A stretch of 64,000 bases of DNA, from the NCBI GenBank assembly GCA_016946835.1, contig JACVTC010000003.1, positions 1,857,001-1,921,000 on the forward strand, given 5' to 3'. The DNA is from Neocallimastix lanati (nom. inval.) (taxonomy: Eukaryota; Neocallimastigomycota; Neocallimastigomycetes; Neocallimastigales; Neocallimastigaceae). Position 1 is the first letter of the stretch. The number at the start of each line of letters is the position of its first letter. The notes beneath the pieces are model-generated. The model was not told the origin of the DNA and made no database searches. It saw only the letters and a program-made list of their open reading frames with translations. Shown here one piece after another: positions 21,608 to 33,000 of this stretch. The position numbers and the translations under genes are program-made.

Positions 21608-24600
21608 TTAGAGACGGATTCCAGACGTCTTAGGTTTTGGTTTATTTGGAAACTTCTTGTGGAATTCGGCAAGAAGTTTATTGCAATGAAGATTCTCAAA
21701 AGGTTCCCATGAGTTTTCAGAATCATCATAACCTTTCCAATGAATTAAATATTTAATTTTGTTATGAAATTTCTTTGAATCAAGAATAGATTCAACTTCA
21801 TATTCTTTTTCTCCATTAAGTATAATAGGTTTTGGAGTTGGGATATTTCTTTCTGTAAATTCATTTTCATAGGCTGGCTCAAGAAGTGAAACGTGGAAAA
21901 CTGGAAAGACCCTAAAAGAGTTTGGTAACTTTAATTTATAACTTACATCTGAAATTTTCTTTAAAATAGTAAATGGACCAGATTTCTTAGGAGCAAGTTT
22001 ACCTTTTTTATTATTTATTAAATCATTCCTTAACAGCCAAACTTTTGAGCCAACTTTAAACTCAGGCGGAGACATATGTTTATCATCATAATATTTTTTT
22101 TGAAAATTAACTGCACTTTGAAGATTTTCTTTAAGTACATTTCTTAATTCTTTTAGGTCTTTAGCAATAATTTCAGCACGAGGGACAATAGAAACATCTG
22201 GAGTAGAAGGATCAAATTTAGGATTGAACCCATAATTAAGAAAGAAAGGAGTAGCATTTGCAGATTCTTGTATTGTGTTATTGTAAGCAAATTCTGCAAG
22301 AGATAAATATTCTATCCAATTATTTTGTTGATAATTAACATAACATCTTAAGTATTGTTCAAGTATTGCGTTTACCCTCTCCGTTTGACCATTAGTTTGC
22401 TGATGATGAGCAGATGATAAACAAAGATCAACATGAAGTAAATTAAATAATCTATTCCAAAATTTAGAAGTAAACTGAGTACCTCTATCCGACACAATAT
22501 CCTTTGGCAGACCATGAAGTTTGAAAATAGAATTAAGAAATTGTTCAGCACAATCCTCAGTAGAGGGAACTGATTTAAAGGGAACAAAATGAGCCATCTT
22601 CGTAAAGCGATCAACTACGACAAGAATACAAGACATACCATTGGAAGAGGGAAGATCTGTTATAAAATCCATTGAAATTGATTCCCAAGGATTATTGCCA
22701 ATGGGTAAAGATTTAAGTAAACCGTAAGGTTTATGACGAGGAGCTTTTAAAGCGCAGCACACATTACAAGTACGAATATATTTTTTAATATCCTTATGCA
22801 TACCAGGCCACCAATAATTTCTAGAAACTAAGTCAGAGGTTTTATTTATGCCAAAGTGGCCAGCAGTAGGAGAATCATGACAAGAACAAAGAATTTTAAA
22901 TCTAAGGCATTCAGGAATATAAATAAGATTGTCATATAAAAGAATACCATTGGAGAACGAAAGGAGATCAACCGAAGCAATGGGTTTCTCATTAGCAGAA
23001 GGCTTTTCAAAATATATCTTAACATTATTAAAGAAAGGATCCTTGGAGTAACACTTTTTAATTTCGTCTTGTAGATTTGATTCAATAGAGATCCTTGAAG
23101 TAAAACAAAAATTTTCCGGTTTAAGTACTTGGTAAGGTTTAGCAGGTTCATGATTATCATAATCAGGACGGCGAGATAAAGCATCTGGCTTACCACCGCG
23201 AGAACCTGGACGATACTCAATTTGAAAGTCAAATCGAGTAAAGAACATTGACCATCTAATTAAACGTTGTGAAAGCTGTTCTGGTTTCTTAAAGTAGAGT
23301 AGATTTCTATGATCAGTAAGAACTTTAATAATATTCTTAGCACCTTCTAAATAGTACCTCCAAGTTTCAAAAGCAGTCTTAATAGCAAGTAACTCTTTAT
23401 CATAAATTGGATAATTGCATTCAGCAGAGGTAAAAGCTCTAGAATAGAAAGCAATTGGATGAAGCTTATTATCTTTAGAGCTAACTTGGGATAAAATACA
23501 TCCAAGCGCAAAATTACTTGCATCCGTTTCAACAAAAAATTGAGAATTAGGATCAGCAGGAATAAGGATGGGAGCAGAAGTAAAAGAACGTTTAAGAAGT
23601 TCAAAGGAGTCATTAGCATCTTTTGACCAAACAAAAGGAACATTTTTTCTTGTAAGTTTATTAAGAGGATAAGCAATTTTAGCAAAATTTTTTATAAAGC
23701 GTCTGTAGAAATTGGCTAGGCCAAGAAACGATTGAACTTCTTTAACTGTAGTTGGAGCAGGCCAATCTAAAATAGCTGAGACTTTCTTAATATCCATCTT
23801 AAGACCATCTGAAGATACATAATATCCTAAAAATTTAACTTCGAACTTATCAAACTCACATTTTTCAAGGTTAACATGTAAATGAAATTTCCTAAGTTGT
23901 AATAGTACTTTTTTAACGTGTAAATGATGTTCAGAAAGATCATCAGAAAAAATGATAATATCATCAATATAGGCATAACAAAATTTACCTAAATAGTCAC
24001 TTAATGCAGTATCAATCATTCTTTGAAAACAGGCAGGTGCATTCTTGAAACCGAAAGGCATAACTCTAAATTCAAAGTGTCCTAAGCTACATACAAAAGC
24101 TGTTTTGTATTCATCTCCAGACCTGATACGAATTTGGAAGTAAGCAGATTTTAAATCAAGCTTTGAGTAATACTTATGACCAGGAGCTTTATTAAAAATA
24201 ACAGTTGTTAAAGGCATAGGATAACTATCTCTAATGGTGATTTCATTAAGTTTCCTAAGATCAATACACATACGTAACTCACCATTATCTTTTGGAGCAA
24301 ATAAAATTGGATGACCAGCTTCTGATTTTGACCTAACAATAAAACCGTATTTTAAATAGTCTTTAATAATTTTTTCTAAAGCTATTTCTTCGGGAATTGT
24401 AAGGGGATAAATTGCACTATAATATAACTTAGTATTAGGTTTAAGGTCAATAGCACAATCAAAACTAGAATGAGGAGGTAAGATTTTAGCTTCTTCTTCA
24501 CTAAATACATCAGAGAATTCTAGATAAATGGCGGGAAGTGTTTTATTTGGAGTATCCATGTTTGGGGAAGAGGCAATTGAATTCTTCAACACTGAAGGAG

Positions 24601-25936
24601 AAATAGAAGAATTATCAAACAAAGAATTATTAGGGGTGCATGAACTGGAATAGGCTGGTTTCGAAGAGATAGAGTCGGAAGTATTAGAAGTAAGAGAAAG
24701 TGAAGTAGAGTTAACCGAGGTTGAAGGTATTGATTCAACAAAGGAAGAATCTGACGCATTGTTATTACTATTGCAAAAGCTTAAAATATTATTGTTGAAA
24801 TCAATTGATGATTTATTTTCTTTAAGAAATCTAGAACCAATTAAGCACTCAAATTTGTCGTTCAAATCAATAACAAAAAATTCTGTTAAGACCTGAAGGT
24901 TACTAACTTTAAATAATATTGGTATAGTTTTACCAACAACGTCTTTGCCACCACCAATACCAGTAATGTTATCAGCTTCTAAATTATCATGTACAAGCTT
25001 AAAATTATTAATTTTAGCAAAATTACTATCCATAAGATTCAAGTCGGAGCCGGAATCTATAAGAGCCTTAGCTTTAATCCATTTATTTTTGTAGTTAAAG
25101 GAACACTTAATAATACAATCTTTATTAAATTTCTTAGAAGAATTAGATCTAGCCATGTGGGAGGAGCCAGGTTTATTTGCTCGCTTTGGACAATTTATTA
25201 ACTTATGGCCTGATTGTCCACAATATAGACAAAGCCCTTCTTTAATTCTTCTTGCTCTTTCTTCAGGGGATAAATGAGAGTAATTTGAATCATTATTTGA
25301 TTTGAAAAAAGAATTAGAATTGGCGTTTCTATTATTACTAGAGTTAAATCTATAATACTTCCTATTATTACGAGAATTATTATTATTATTACTGTTATTT
25401 CTAGAATTGTAATTGTTGATCGTTGCGAATCGAGTCATTTGATGATCTATACGATTGGTAATTCGCATTAGTTCACTTAATTTGGCAGGAGGAGGGAACA
25501 AACTAATTACTCTTTCTTGAAGTCTTGGTAGCAATCCTTCAATATAAACATCCATTAAGGCAAATTCATTCCAGTCCGTTTTTTCCGAAAGCCTACGGAA
25601 TTCATTATTGTAATCAGTGACTTTACCATATGCTTTTTGCTTAATATGCATAAGAGCTTGATTACAATTAAAAACTGCATCTACGTCACTGAATCTATCC
25701 TTCATAAGTTCAATGAAAGCGTTAAAATCGTCAAGGACTGGGTTATTTTCATTCATCAAGTCTGCAGCCCAATCCATAGCTTCATCTCTTAACAAAGTGA
25801 TGGTATAAGCTACTTTTAACGGATCATTGGTGAAATATTCAGGACGAAGAGCAATGGCTAACCCAACATAAGCTAAAAATCCCTTGAGCTTAGCTGAATC
25901 GCCATTAAAATGAAAATCGTTTGATGAAGAAGACAT
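21608..25936 (-). CDS. Gypsy 1 gag-pol polyprotein with chromodomain (fossil element)
   Basis: One frame of 1442 aa. In order it shows gag; a CCHC knuckle (CLYCGQSGHKLINC, about 236-249); protease ALIDSGSDLN (about 294); reverse transcriptase with YIDDIIIFS (about 656); RNase H starting TDASNFALG (about 803); an HHCC finger (about 1022-1055); and an integrase D-D-E core (about 1092, 1149 and 1185). The C-terminus (about 1376-1432) is a chromodomain, with EYEVESILDSK and YLIHWKGYDDSENSWEP. This places it with fungal chromoviruses, where the chromodomain guides integration to marked chromatin. Gag and pol are fused in one frame, as in Tf1-like elements. It looks whole. Confidence 0.94.
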   Translation of the reverse strand: MSSSSNDFHFNGDSAKLKGFLAYVGLAIALRPEYFTNDPLKVAYTITLLRDEAMDWAADLMNENNPVLDDFNAFIELMKDRFSDVDAVFNCNQALMHIKQKAYGKVTDYNNEFRRLSEKTDWNEFALMDVYIEGLLPRLQERVISLFPPPAKLSELMRITNRIDHQMTRFATINNYNSRNNSNNNNNSRNNRKYYRFNSSNNRNANSNSFFKSNNDSNYSHLSPEERARRIKEGLCLYCGQSGHKLINCPKRANKPGSSHMARSNSSKKFNKDCIIKCSFNYKNKWIKAKALIDSGSDLNLMDSNFAKINNFKLVHDNLEADNITGIGGGKDVVGKTIPILFKVSNLQVLTEFFVIDLNDKFECLIGSRFLKENKSSIDFNNNILSFCNSNNNASDSSFVESIPSTSVNSTSLSLTSNTSDSISSKPAYSSSCTPNNSLFDNSSISPSVLKNSIASSPNMDTPNKTLPAIYLEFSDVFSEEEAKILPPHSSFDCAIDLKPNTKLYYSAIYPLTIPEEIALEKIIKDYLKYGFIVRSKSEAGHPILFAPKDNGELRMCIDLRKLNEITIRDSYPMPLTTVIFNKAPGHKYYSKLDLKSAYFQIRIRSGDEYKTAFVCSLGHFEFRVMPFGFKNAPACFQRMIDTALSDYLGKFCYAYIDDIIIFSDDLSEHHLHVKKVLLQLRKFHLHVNLEKCEFDKFEVKFLGYYVSSDGLKMDIKKVSAILDWPAPTTVKEVQSFLGLANFYRRFIKNFAKIAYPLNKLTRKNVPFVWSKDANDSFELLKRSFTSAPILIPADPNSQFFVETDASNFALGCILSQVSSKDNKLHPIAFYSRAFTSAECNYPIYDKELLAIKTAFETWRYYLEGAKNIIKVLTDHRNLLYFKKPEQLSQRLIRWSMFFTRFDFQIEYRPGSRGGKPDALSRRPDYDNHEPAKPYQVLKPENFCFTSRISIESNLQDEIKKCYSKDPFFNNVKIYFEKPSANEKPIASVDLLSFSNGILLYDNLIYIPECLRFKILCSCHDSPTAGHFGINKTSDLVSRNYWWPGMHKDIKKYIRTCNVCCALKAPRHKPYGLLKSLPIGNNPWESISMDFITDLPSSNGMSCILVVVDRFTKMAHFVPFKSVPSTEDCAEQFLNSIFKLHGLPKDIVSDRGTQFTSKFWNRLFNLLHVDLCLSSAHHQQTNGQTERVNAILEQYLRCYVNYQQNNWIEYLSLAEFAYNNTIQESANATPFFLNYGFNPKFDPSTPDVSIVPRAEIIAKDLKELRNVLKENLQSAVNFQKKYYDDKHMSPPEFKVGSKVWLLRNDLINNKKGKLAPKKSGPFTILKKISDVSYKLKLPNSFRVFPVFHVSLLEPAYENEFTERNIPTPKPIILNGEKEYEVESILDSKKFHNKIKYLIHWKGYDDSENSWEPFENLHCNKLLAEFHKKFPNKPKPKTSGIRL

Positions 25937-27131
25937 TGAAAGAATTATTAAATTATAAACAAGTTTAAGAATTGCAATAGGAAGATTTATTTAATATTAT
26001 CACTATTATTATTATTATTATTATTTTTTTTTTTTTTTATTTATTAGTGCTCCCGAATGAAAATTGTAATGATAAAGAATTATAAATTATTATTTTTCTA
26101 GGCGTTTAATTTAATTGCTGATTTAAATTTTTTTTTTTTTTTAAATTTAATTTGGTAAATATAATAACTAGACTAAATTTCACTCTTTTATGCCTTACAA
26201 CAAAATAAAAAACCGGCAAGAGTTACTAACTAGAGGTATATACTAGACCTCAAAATAAAAAATTATAAACTATATATTTTAAAGTCGCTTTACCTTCACT
26301 ACCAACCTATAGCCTTCGGTGACTATAGTTCCTTATTCGCCAGAGCTTATTCGAATAGAGCAACCACCGAACTGTTGAAGTTGGTTGGTAGGATGTGGCT
26401 TTCGTTTAATCCACACGCTCTTCACGCCCTAGGGTTTTGAAGCCCGTTTATATTCGAATAATTAACGGCTATAGTTTCTAACCTACTGAAACTAGTTACT
26501 AACCGCCGAAACTCTGTTTATGAGCTCTAATCGCTCCTAGTATATTTAAATATTATATTTACCTGTAATATTCTTTAAAAAGTCTCAAGAACTGTAGAAC
26601 TTCTTAAAGAATTTTTTATATCAAAAAAAATTTTTTTTTTTTCGCCTAGATAGATTTTGGTATAATTGTGAGTATGCTATTAATACCAAAAACCGAGAAT
26701 TTTATTTTTTAAAGAAAAAAAAAGTAGATTCAAGAAGCAAGGCTGAACCCAAAGAAGATATCAGAGACTAAGAGAAGAAGAGATTTTGTCCAAAAGTAGA
26801 AACCAAGAATCAGAAACCCGAAACCAATGGAAACAAAAACCAAGTCCAAAACTAAGAAATCTGAAACCAATGGAAACAGAAACCAAGACCAAAAATAAGA
26901 AATCCAAGGCAAACAGAAAGAATCTAACCAAAAGTGGAAACCTGAAGCCAATAAGATAAGTAGCCAAACAGAAACCAAAAACAAAGGAAACAGAAAATCC
27001 GAGAGATTCAAAAAATAAAGTCCAAAAAGAAAACAAAAAGGCAGTAGATACTAATTCCAAAAGAAAGCTTCAAACCAAACAAAAGGGTAGATATATCAAG
27101 GCACGGCGTCTAAATCTTGGGTGTTTTTTAT
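25937..27131 (-). other. Gypsy 1 leader region
   Basis: Lies between the gag start and the 5' LTR. It contains a higher-GC stretch near 26280-26540 and a purine-rich repeated block near 26700-27060. No host gene is visible, and short minus-strand frames in the purine-rich block are compositional. Confidence 0.65.
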
Positions 27132-27693
27132 TATAACAAAATATTATAATAAATATAATAACACTCAAAAAAAACAAAAATTATTTTATTTTTTATTTAT
27201 TTTTTTTTCTTTTATTATAATTATTTTATTAATTATATTTATTATAATACTATAAGCCGCAAGGGTTGATATAGTATTAATATTAAAAAAAGTTTTATTA
27301 AAAAATTAAGTTTTATTAACTAAACAAAATTAAAATAAAAAACACAAAGAAAAGAATATTTGTTAATAAGAATTTTACTCATATTTATATTTTTTTCAAA
27401 AGTTAAAGTTATTAAAAAATAAAAATAAAAGTTTCTAAAAAGTTCTTAAAAATCGAAAAATTTAGAAAAAATAGAAAACAATAGAATTAAGAATTTAATA
27501 GAATAAATTTTAATTAATTAAACACAAGAATTATCAAGAAATTCTAGTAATTTCTTGAACTATAAAGAATCTTCTAGATATTTTTTAGAATAAAACTATA
27601 AAATAATAATAAATGTGAATCGAACCCTAAGTAGTTTGATTCATGGTATTAGTTACTAACAACTATACCAGAAATAATATTTTTTAAATTTAT

Positions 27694-28482
27694 AATACAG
27701 AATGAACAAATAATACTAATTGTGCTAGAATAATATAAATTATTCTAACCTTATAGATTATTCTATTCTATATAATTGGAACTTTCCAATATTCTTCAAA
27801 TATTACTAAATAGAAATCTTAAGTTAATAAATCACTAATTAACATATAATTCCTTTTTGAATTATCGATCCGATTCCATTATAATGTATTAAAAATCTTT
27901 AGCCAAGAATATTTTCCTTGCCCACTTAATATATTAATATTATATTTCTTTTGTATTATGTTATATTGAAAATAATCAAATTTATTTAATTAGTTATTAA
28001 AATTTTCGTTATCAATTTAAATTTATTTTTAATTACTAAATTTAACTAAACCACAATAAAATATTCTGTATAATCTTTTTTATTTTTATTTTATATATAT
28101 TAGTATTAAACTATTATTAAATAATTAATAATTCAATAATATATAACTACTATTTATAACAATAATATTATTAACTAAAATAATAATTCAATTTCAATTT
28201 AAATGTTTTATTTATAAAAATAATTAGTAATTAGTTTATTAAAAAAATAGTTAGGCTTTACAAATTTTAAATTGATAAAAAAATATAAATACATGTAATT
28301 TTAGTGAAATAAAATATAATCAATAACTTTCTTTTTATTAAATAAATAATTATATTATTATTTTTCTTTTATAAATTTAAATAAATAAATATTGATTTTA
28401 AAACAAATTATTTTTTTTTTATTGTAATTTTATTATTTGTGTTAATTATTATTATATTCCTAAAATTATATGAACCATACCA
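27694..28482 (+). repeat. Gypsy 2 5' LTR
   Basis: 789 bp, same length as the 3' copy at 33924-34712, with no differences noticed. Confidence 0.9.
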
Positions 28483-28992
28483 TGAAAAATTGGTGGAGAT
28501 ATCGGGGAATATAATAATAAATTAATACATTAGGGATAAAATTATAATATTAATAAATAATTTTTCTAATAAAACAAATAATTTTTTTTTAAAAAACAAT
28601 TTTTATATTTTTAACTAATTATTATTAATTGTTAAAAATATTAATTAATATTAAATTAAACTAATATTCGTGCATAGATTTCCGGGTTAAGTTTATCCTA
28701 CATAGTAATTGGGCTAGTAGGCTCTGGACTGCTATTTTTTATATTGAAAATAGTAACCGTGGCACACGCGTGGCATGACACCTTTCAAGAGGTAAGCTGC
28801 ACGTCAGACAGTGTGTACTATCAGATTGCACGATTATTATAATTTAATAAGTGATTAATAATAATAAATAATTAATAATTTTATTAGTTAAAAGATTTAT
28901 TTTTTTTTTTTTTAATTTTTTTTATTTTTACTTTTATAACAATTTATACATTACGAGGTTTAGCATTCTATAGATACAATAAATTTTATTTA

Positions 28993-29910
28993 ATGAGAAC
29001 ATCCAGTACTTCCAGTACTCCAACAGAGAGTACTCCAGAAAGTAAGCTTAGCTTCCGAGAATTAAAGAAAGAATTAAAAGATTTTGAAAAGCTTACTAAA
29101 CAAAACCTAGACATCAATTCCTGGGCAAACGAGTTAAAGGCATGGATAAAATACCAACATATCAAGGATCCTGAAACTATTTTTACTGCTTGTATATTAA
29201 CGGCTTCTGGAGAACCAAGAGAAATTATCCAAGAACTAGAAGATGGAAATGACCTTATTGAAGATGAAGATTCTGATTTCGATAGCGATAGTGAAGGAGA
29301 AGATGATGAAGAAAGTGAATCTACTACCACCTACCCAAGCCTTGATGAAATCATAAATCATCTGAAGACTTTCTATGGACTTAAAGAAGATCAAACCAAT
29401 TTGTTACGAGAATTACGTTCCATGAAAATAAAGAAGAACGAGAAAGTTAAAGATTTTAATGTCCGTTATAGATCTTTGTACCATAAATTGGATAAAAAGA
29501 GAAGAAGAAAAATTAGTGTTTTAGATTATGCAGATTCCTTAACCAATAATCCTGACGCATGGAGAAAGGTTATGCTTAAAGACCATATTTCTATTACCAA
29601 AGCGTTCGCTATAGCTGAAAAAGTTGATCGTTTATCTATTAAAAATAGTACTGAATATTATGATAAGACTCGTTACAATCTCCTTAACTCTAAAAGTAAT
29701 TTTAATAAGAACATTTCAAATGATTTTAACAAACCAAAAACCCACAAAAATGTATCTATAGAAAATCTCACTAACAAGATGAAAGAAATGAAAATTAGTA
29801 CTTGCTGGTTTTGTAGCAATGAAGGACATACCAAACGAAACTGTCCTAAATTAAATTCTATATTGGAAAATAACCGCAAGAAGTTTTATGAAAATCATTT
29901 AAACCACTAA
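28993..29910 (+). CDS. Gypsy 2 gag (fossil element)
   Basis: 305 aa. A Ser/Thr-rich start is followed by an acidic segment (about 90-115), a retrotransposon gag core (about 118-220, with LRSMKIKKNEKVKDFNVRY) and one CCHC knuckle near the C-terminus (CWFCSNEGHTKRNC, about 272-285). This is the nucleocapsid organisation of Ty3/gypsy gag. It resembles the gag of gypsy 3 in layout. Confidence 0.88.
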   Translation: MRTSSTSSTPTESTPESKLSFRELKKELKDFEKLTKQNLDINSWANELKAWIKYQHIKDPETIFTACILTASGEPREIIQELEDGNDLIEDEDSDFDSDSEGEDDEESESTTTYPSLDEIINHLKTFYGLKEDQTNLLRELRSMKIKKNEKVKDFNVRYRSLYHKLDKKRRRKISVLDYADSLTNNPDAWRKVMLKDHISITKAFAIAEKVDRLSIKNSTEYYDKTRYNLLNSKSNFNKNISNDFNKPKTHKNVSIENLTNKMKEMKISTCWFCSNEGHTKRNCPKLNSILENNRKKFYENHLNH

Positions 29911-30080
29911 AAGGGAGTAGAAGCACTCCCATCGTCAAAAAAATTGCTTCAGTCTGCCATCGTTCCAAAACAGTTGACTTAAAAGAAGATGATGATTATG
30001 AAGAAACTGCTGATTTCCAAGAAGGTACTACTACGGATTATTACGAAGATTTTGATGATAAGTCGGATGGTTCCAAAGAA

Positions 30081-33000
30081 TTGGATTACTTAGTAAACGT
30101 TATAAAGAGAAAGGCAAATCCTAAAGATGAAGAGACTAGTGACCAAAGAGGAAAGAGGGTTCACCGTAGTCTAAGAGATGATCCTAAGCCAATAGTTACT
30201 CCAGGTTTACGAAAACAAAAAGAAAATCAATTAAGGGGAACATCGCGACCAATCAAAAAGCCAACAACTCAATTACATCCTTCGATTATGGCTCAACCCA
30301 GAATAGAGAAAGAAAAGAGGATTAAGAAAGAGCTAAGAGATAAGGAAAGAGCTAGTACTAGTACTTCTGTGGAAAATAATAAAAATAGTATTGTTAATAT
30401 TATTAATGAAGAAACTTCTCAGGAAGGAAATAATTCTAAACAAACTTTAAATAAATTAATTCAAGAAAAATCATCAGAAAAGTCAACTGAAATTATGCCA
30501 ACTAGAATTCCAAAAAGAATACAAATGCAAACTGATTGTGATAGTTATGACGTGATCAAAGATTTAAACTCCAGTAATTGCAATATTACATTTGGACAAT
30601 TATTGGACGTTGCTCCAAAGATACGGTCTCAAGTATCACAAGGACTTAAATTAGAAAAGAATAATACTAAAATTTCAGGTGCAGTGGATAATATGTGTGC
30701 TACTACAATAATAACGAACAATATAGATCATACATATAAAAGTAAACATCATGAACCACAAGAAGATGATATTGCTATGGTTGATGTAATAGTAGATGGA
30801 GTTCGTGGTAAGGCTTTAATAGATTCATGTAGCAATTTAAGTATTATCACAAAGCAATTTTTAGATAAATTAACTTATCAGTATGAACCTATAGGAGTTA
30901 GTGCAGCACGAATACGTTTAGCAACAATGAATGATGATTACTCAGAAGATGTGTTAATCAAAGTTCCCGTAAAAATTAATGAACTAGAACTACTTGTTAC
31001 GTGTAGAATTATAGACAAGGAGGATCCATTCTATGATATATTAATCAACCTCAAAACTCAAATTGATAACCAGTTATTTATACATCCAATTAGATATAGT
31101 CTTTGTCGATTTAATGATCAAGGTTTAATTGAAGAAATTGCACCTATTAATAATGAATATGATGACGAAGAAAAATTATTATGTGTAATCAAAGCATTGA
31201 ATCACCAAGAAGCTAAGCAACAATTGAAAACGATTGAAGGATTACCACCCATAAAATATATATATGACACAGTTTTTCAAAGTACAATTAATTCAAATTA
31301 TAGAGAAGCTATTACTAAATTACTTGAAGAATATATTGATATAATTGCAACTTCTTCTGAAGAATTAACACCTTCAGATTTATCACCACACAAAATTATT
31401 CTTAAGGAAGGAGTTAAACCTATTAAACAAAAATTTTATCGACTTAGTAAATTAAAAACAGATATCTTAAAAGAAGAATTAACCAAACTCATATATAAAC
31501 GATTAATTGAATCTTCATGTTCAGAATGGTCATCACCAGTAGTACTTGTGCCTAAAAAGAACGGTAAATGGCGCCTGTGTATTGACCATAGGAAAGTAAA
31601 TGAAGCAACTAAGAAGGATTCTTATTCTTTACCAAATATTGAGGAAATTTTTGATAGCTTAGATGGAGCAAAAATCTTCTCAACATTATATCTTTATTAC
31701 GGTTATCATCAAATATTAATGGATGATGATAGTGTTGAAATCACTACCTTTACAACTAAGTTCGGAAACTACCAATTCAAGGTAATGCCCTTCGGTTTAA
31801 CAGGTGCTCCAGCTACATTCCAAAGAGAAATGAACCGTATACTATTTCCCTTAATAGGAAAATGCGTCTATAACTTTATCGATGATATTTTAATCTACTC
31901 AAGAACTGAAGAAGAACACCTAGAACATCTTAAACAAGTCTTAGAAATATTCAAGGAACATAAGTTAAAAATCAATATCGAAAAGTGTTCTTTCATGCAA
32001 ACTGAAGTAGAAGTACTTGGACATAAAGTATCCTCAGAAGGTTTAAGTCCATTGGAAAACAAAGTTGAAGCTATTAAAGAATGGAAGGCTCCCTCTAACA
32101 TTCATGAACTTCGATCATTTTTAGGAGTCATTGGATATTATAGAAATTTTATTAAGGACTTTGCAAAAGTTACTGCTCCTCTCTGCACTCTATTAAGAAA
32201 AGGTATTAAGTTTGAATGGAAAAAGGAACAAGAAGAAAGTTTTAAAATTCTTAAGGAAAGATTAATCAATGCCCCAATATTAAGATTTCCTAGATTTGAT
32301 AGAGAATTTATTATAAGAACAGATGCTTCCTATGATGGAATAGGCGGTGTGCTTTTACAAAAGGATGATGAAACTGGAAAGGAGCATCCGGTTCATTATA
32401 TTAGTAGAAGTTTATCTAAATCGGAAAAGAATTATGGAATTACGGATCTAGAAGGTGCTGCTCTAATTTACTGTATTAATAAATTAAAATCTTATATTAT
32501 GGGAAATCCTAAGCAAACTATAGTATATACAGATCATAGACCATTAATCGGATTACTTAAAAGTAAGGAACCACAAAATTCTCGTCATACTAGATGGTGT
32601 TTGACTGTCAGTATGTTAGGAATTGATTTACGATATGAAACTGGAAAGAATAATGTTGTCGCAGATGCTTTATCAAGAATGAAAAATGAAAAAGAAAAAG
32701 TTGTCTTAACAACACAAATTATCAAGGAACAAGATGAAAACCTGCTTTCAAGAACCATTAAGGAATTTATTGAAGAAAAATTTACGACAATTGATGGTGT
32801 GGACTACTTTGTTGATGGCAATAATTATAGAAAATTAGTTACAGATACAAAAGAAAAACTTCAATTAATTTTTCAAGCACACAGTATAGGACACGAAGGC
32901 TATTACAAGACATACCAACGTTTGAAAAAGAGCTACTATTGGAACAATATGGTTAATGACATTAAGCGAATTATAGGTAAATGTGAAAAATGTCAATTAA

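Noticed and set aside
26730-27060. Two overlapping minus-strand frames of about 93-99 aa in the gypsy 1 leader
   Set aside because: They arise from a purine-rich repeated block. Two frames being open over the same repeat shows it is compositional.
28680-28830. GC-richer block in the gypsy 2 leader as a second SINE
   Set aside because: It has no poly-A tail and no flanking duplication, and it lies at the place where a leader or packaging region is expected.
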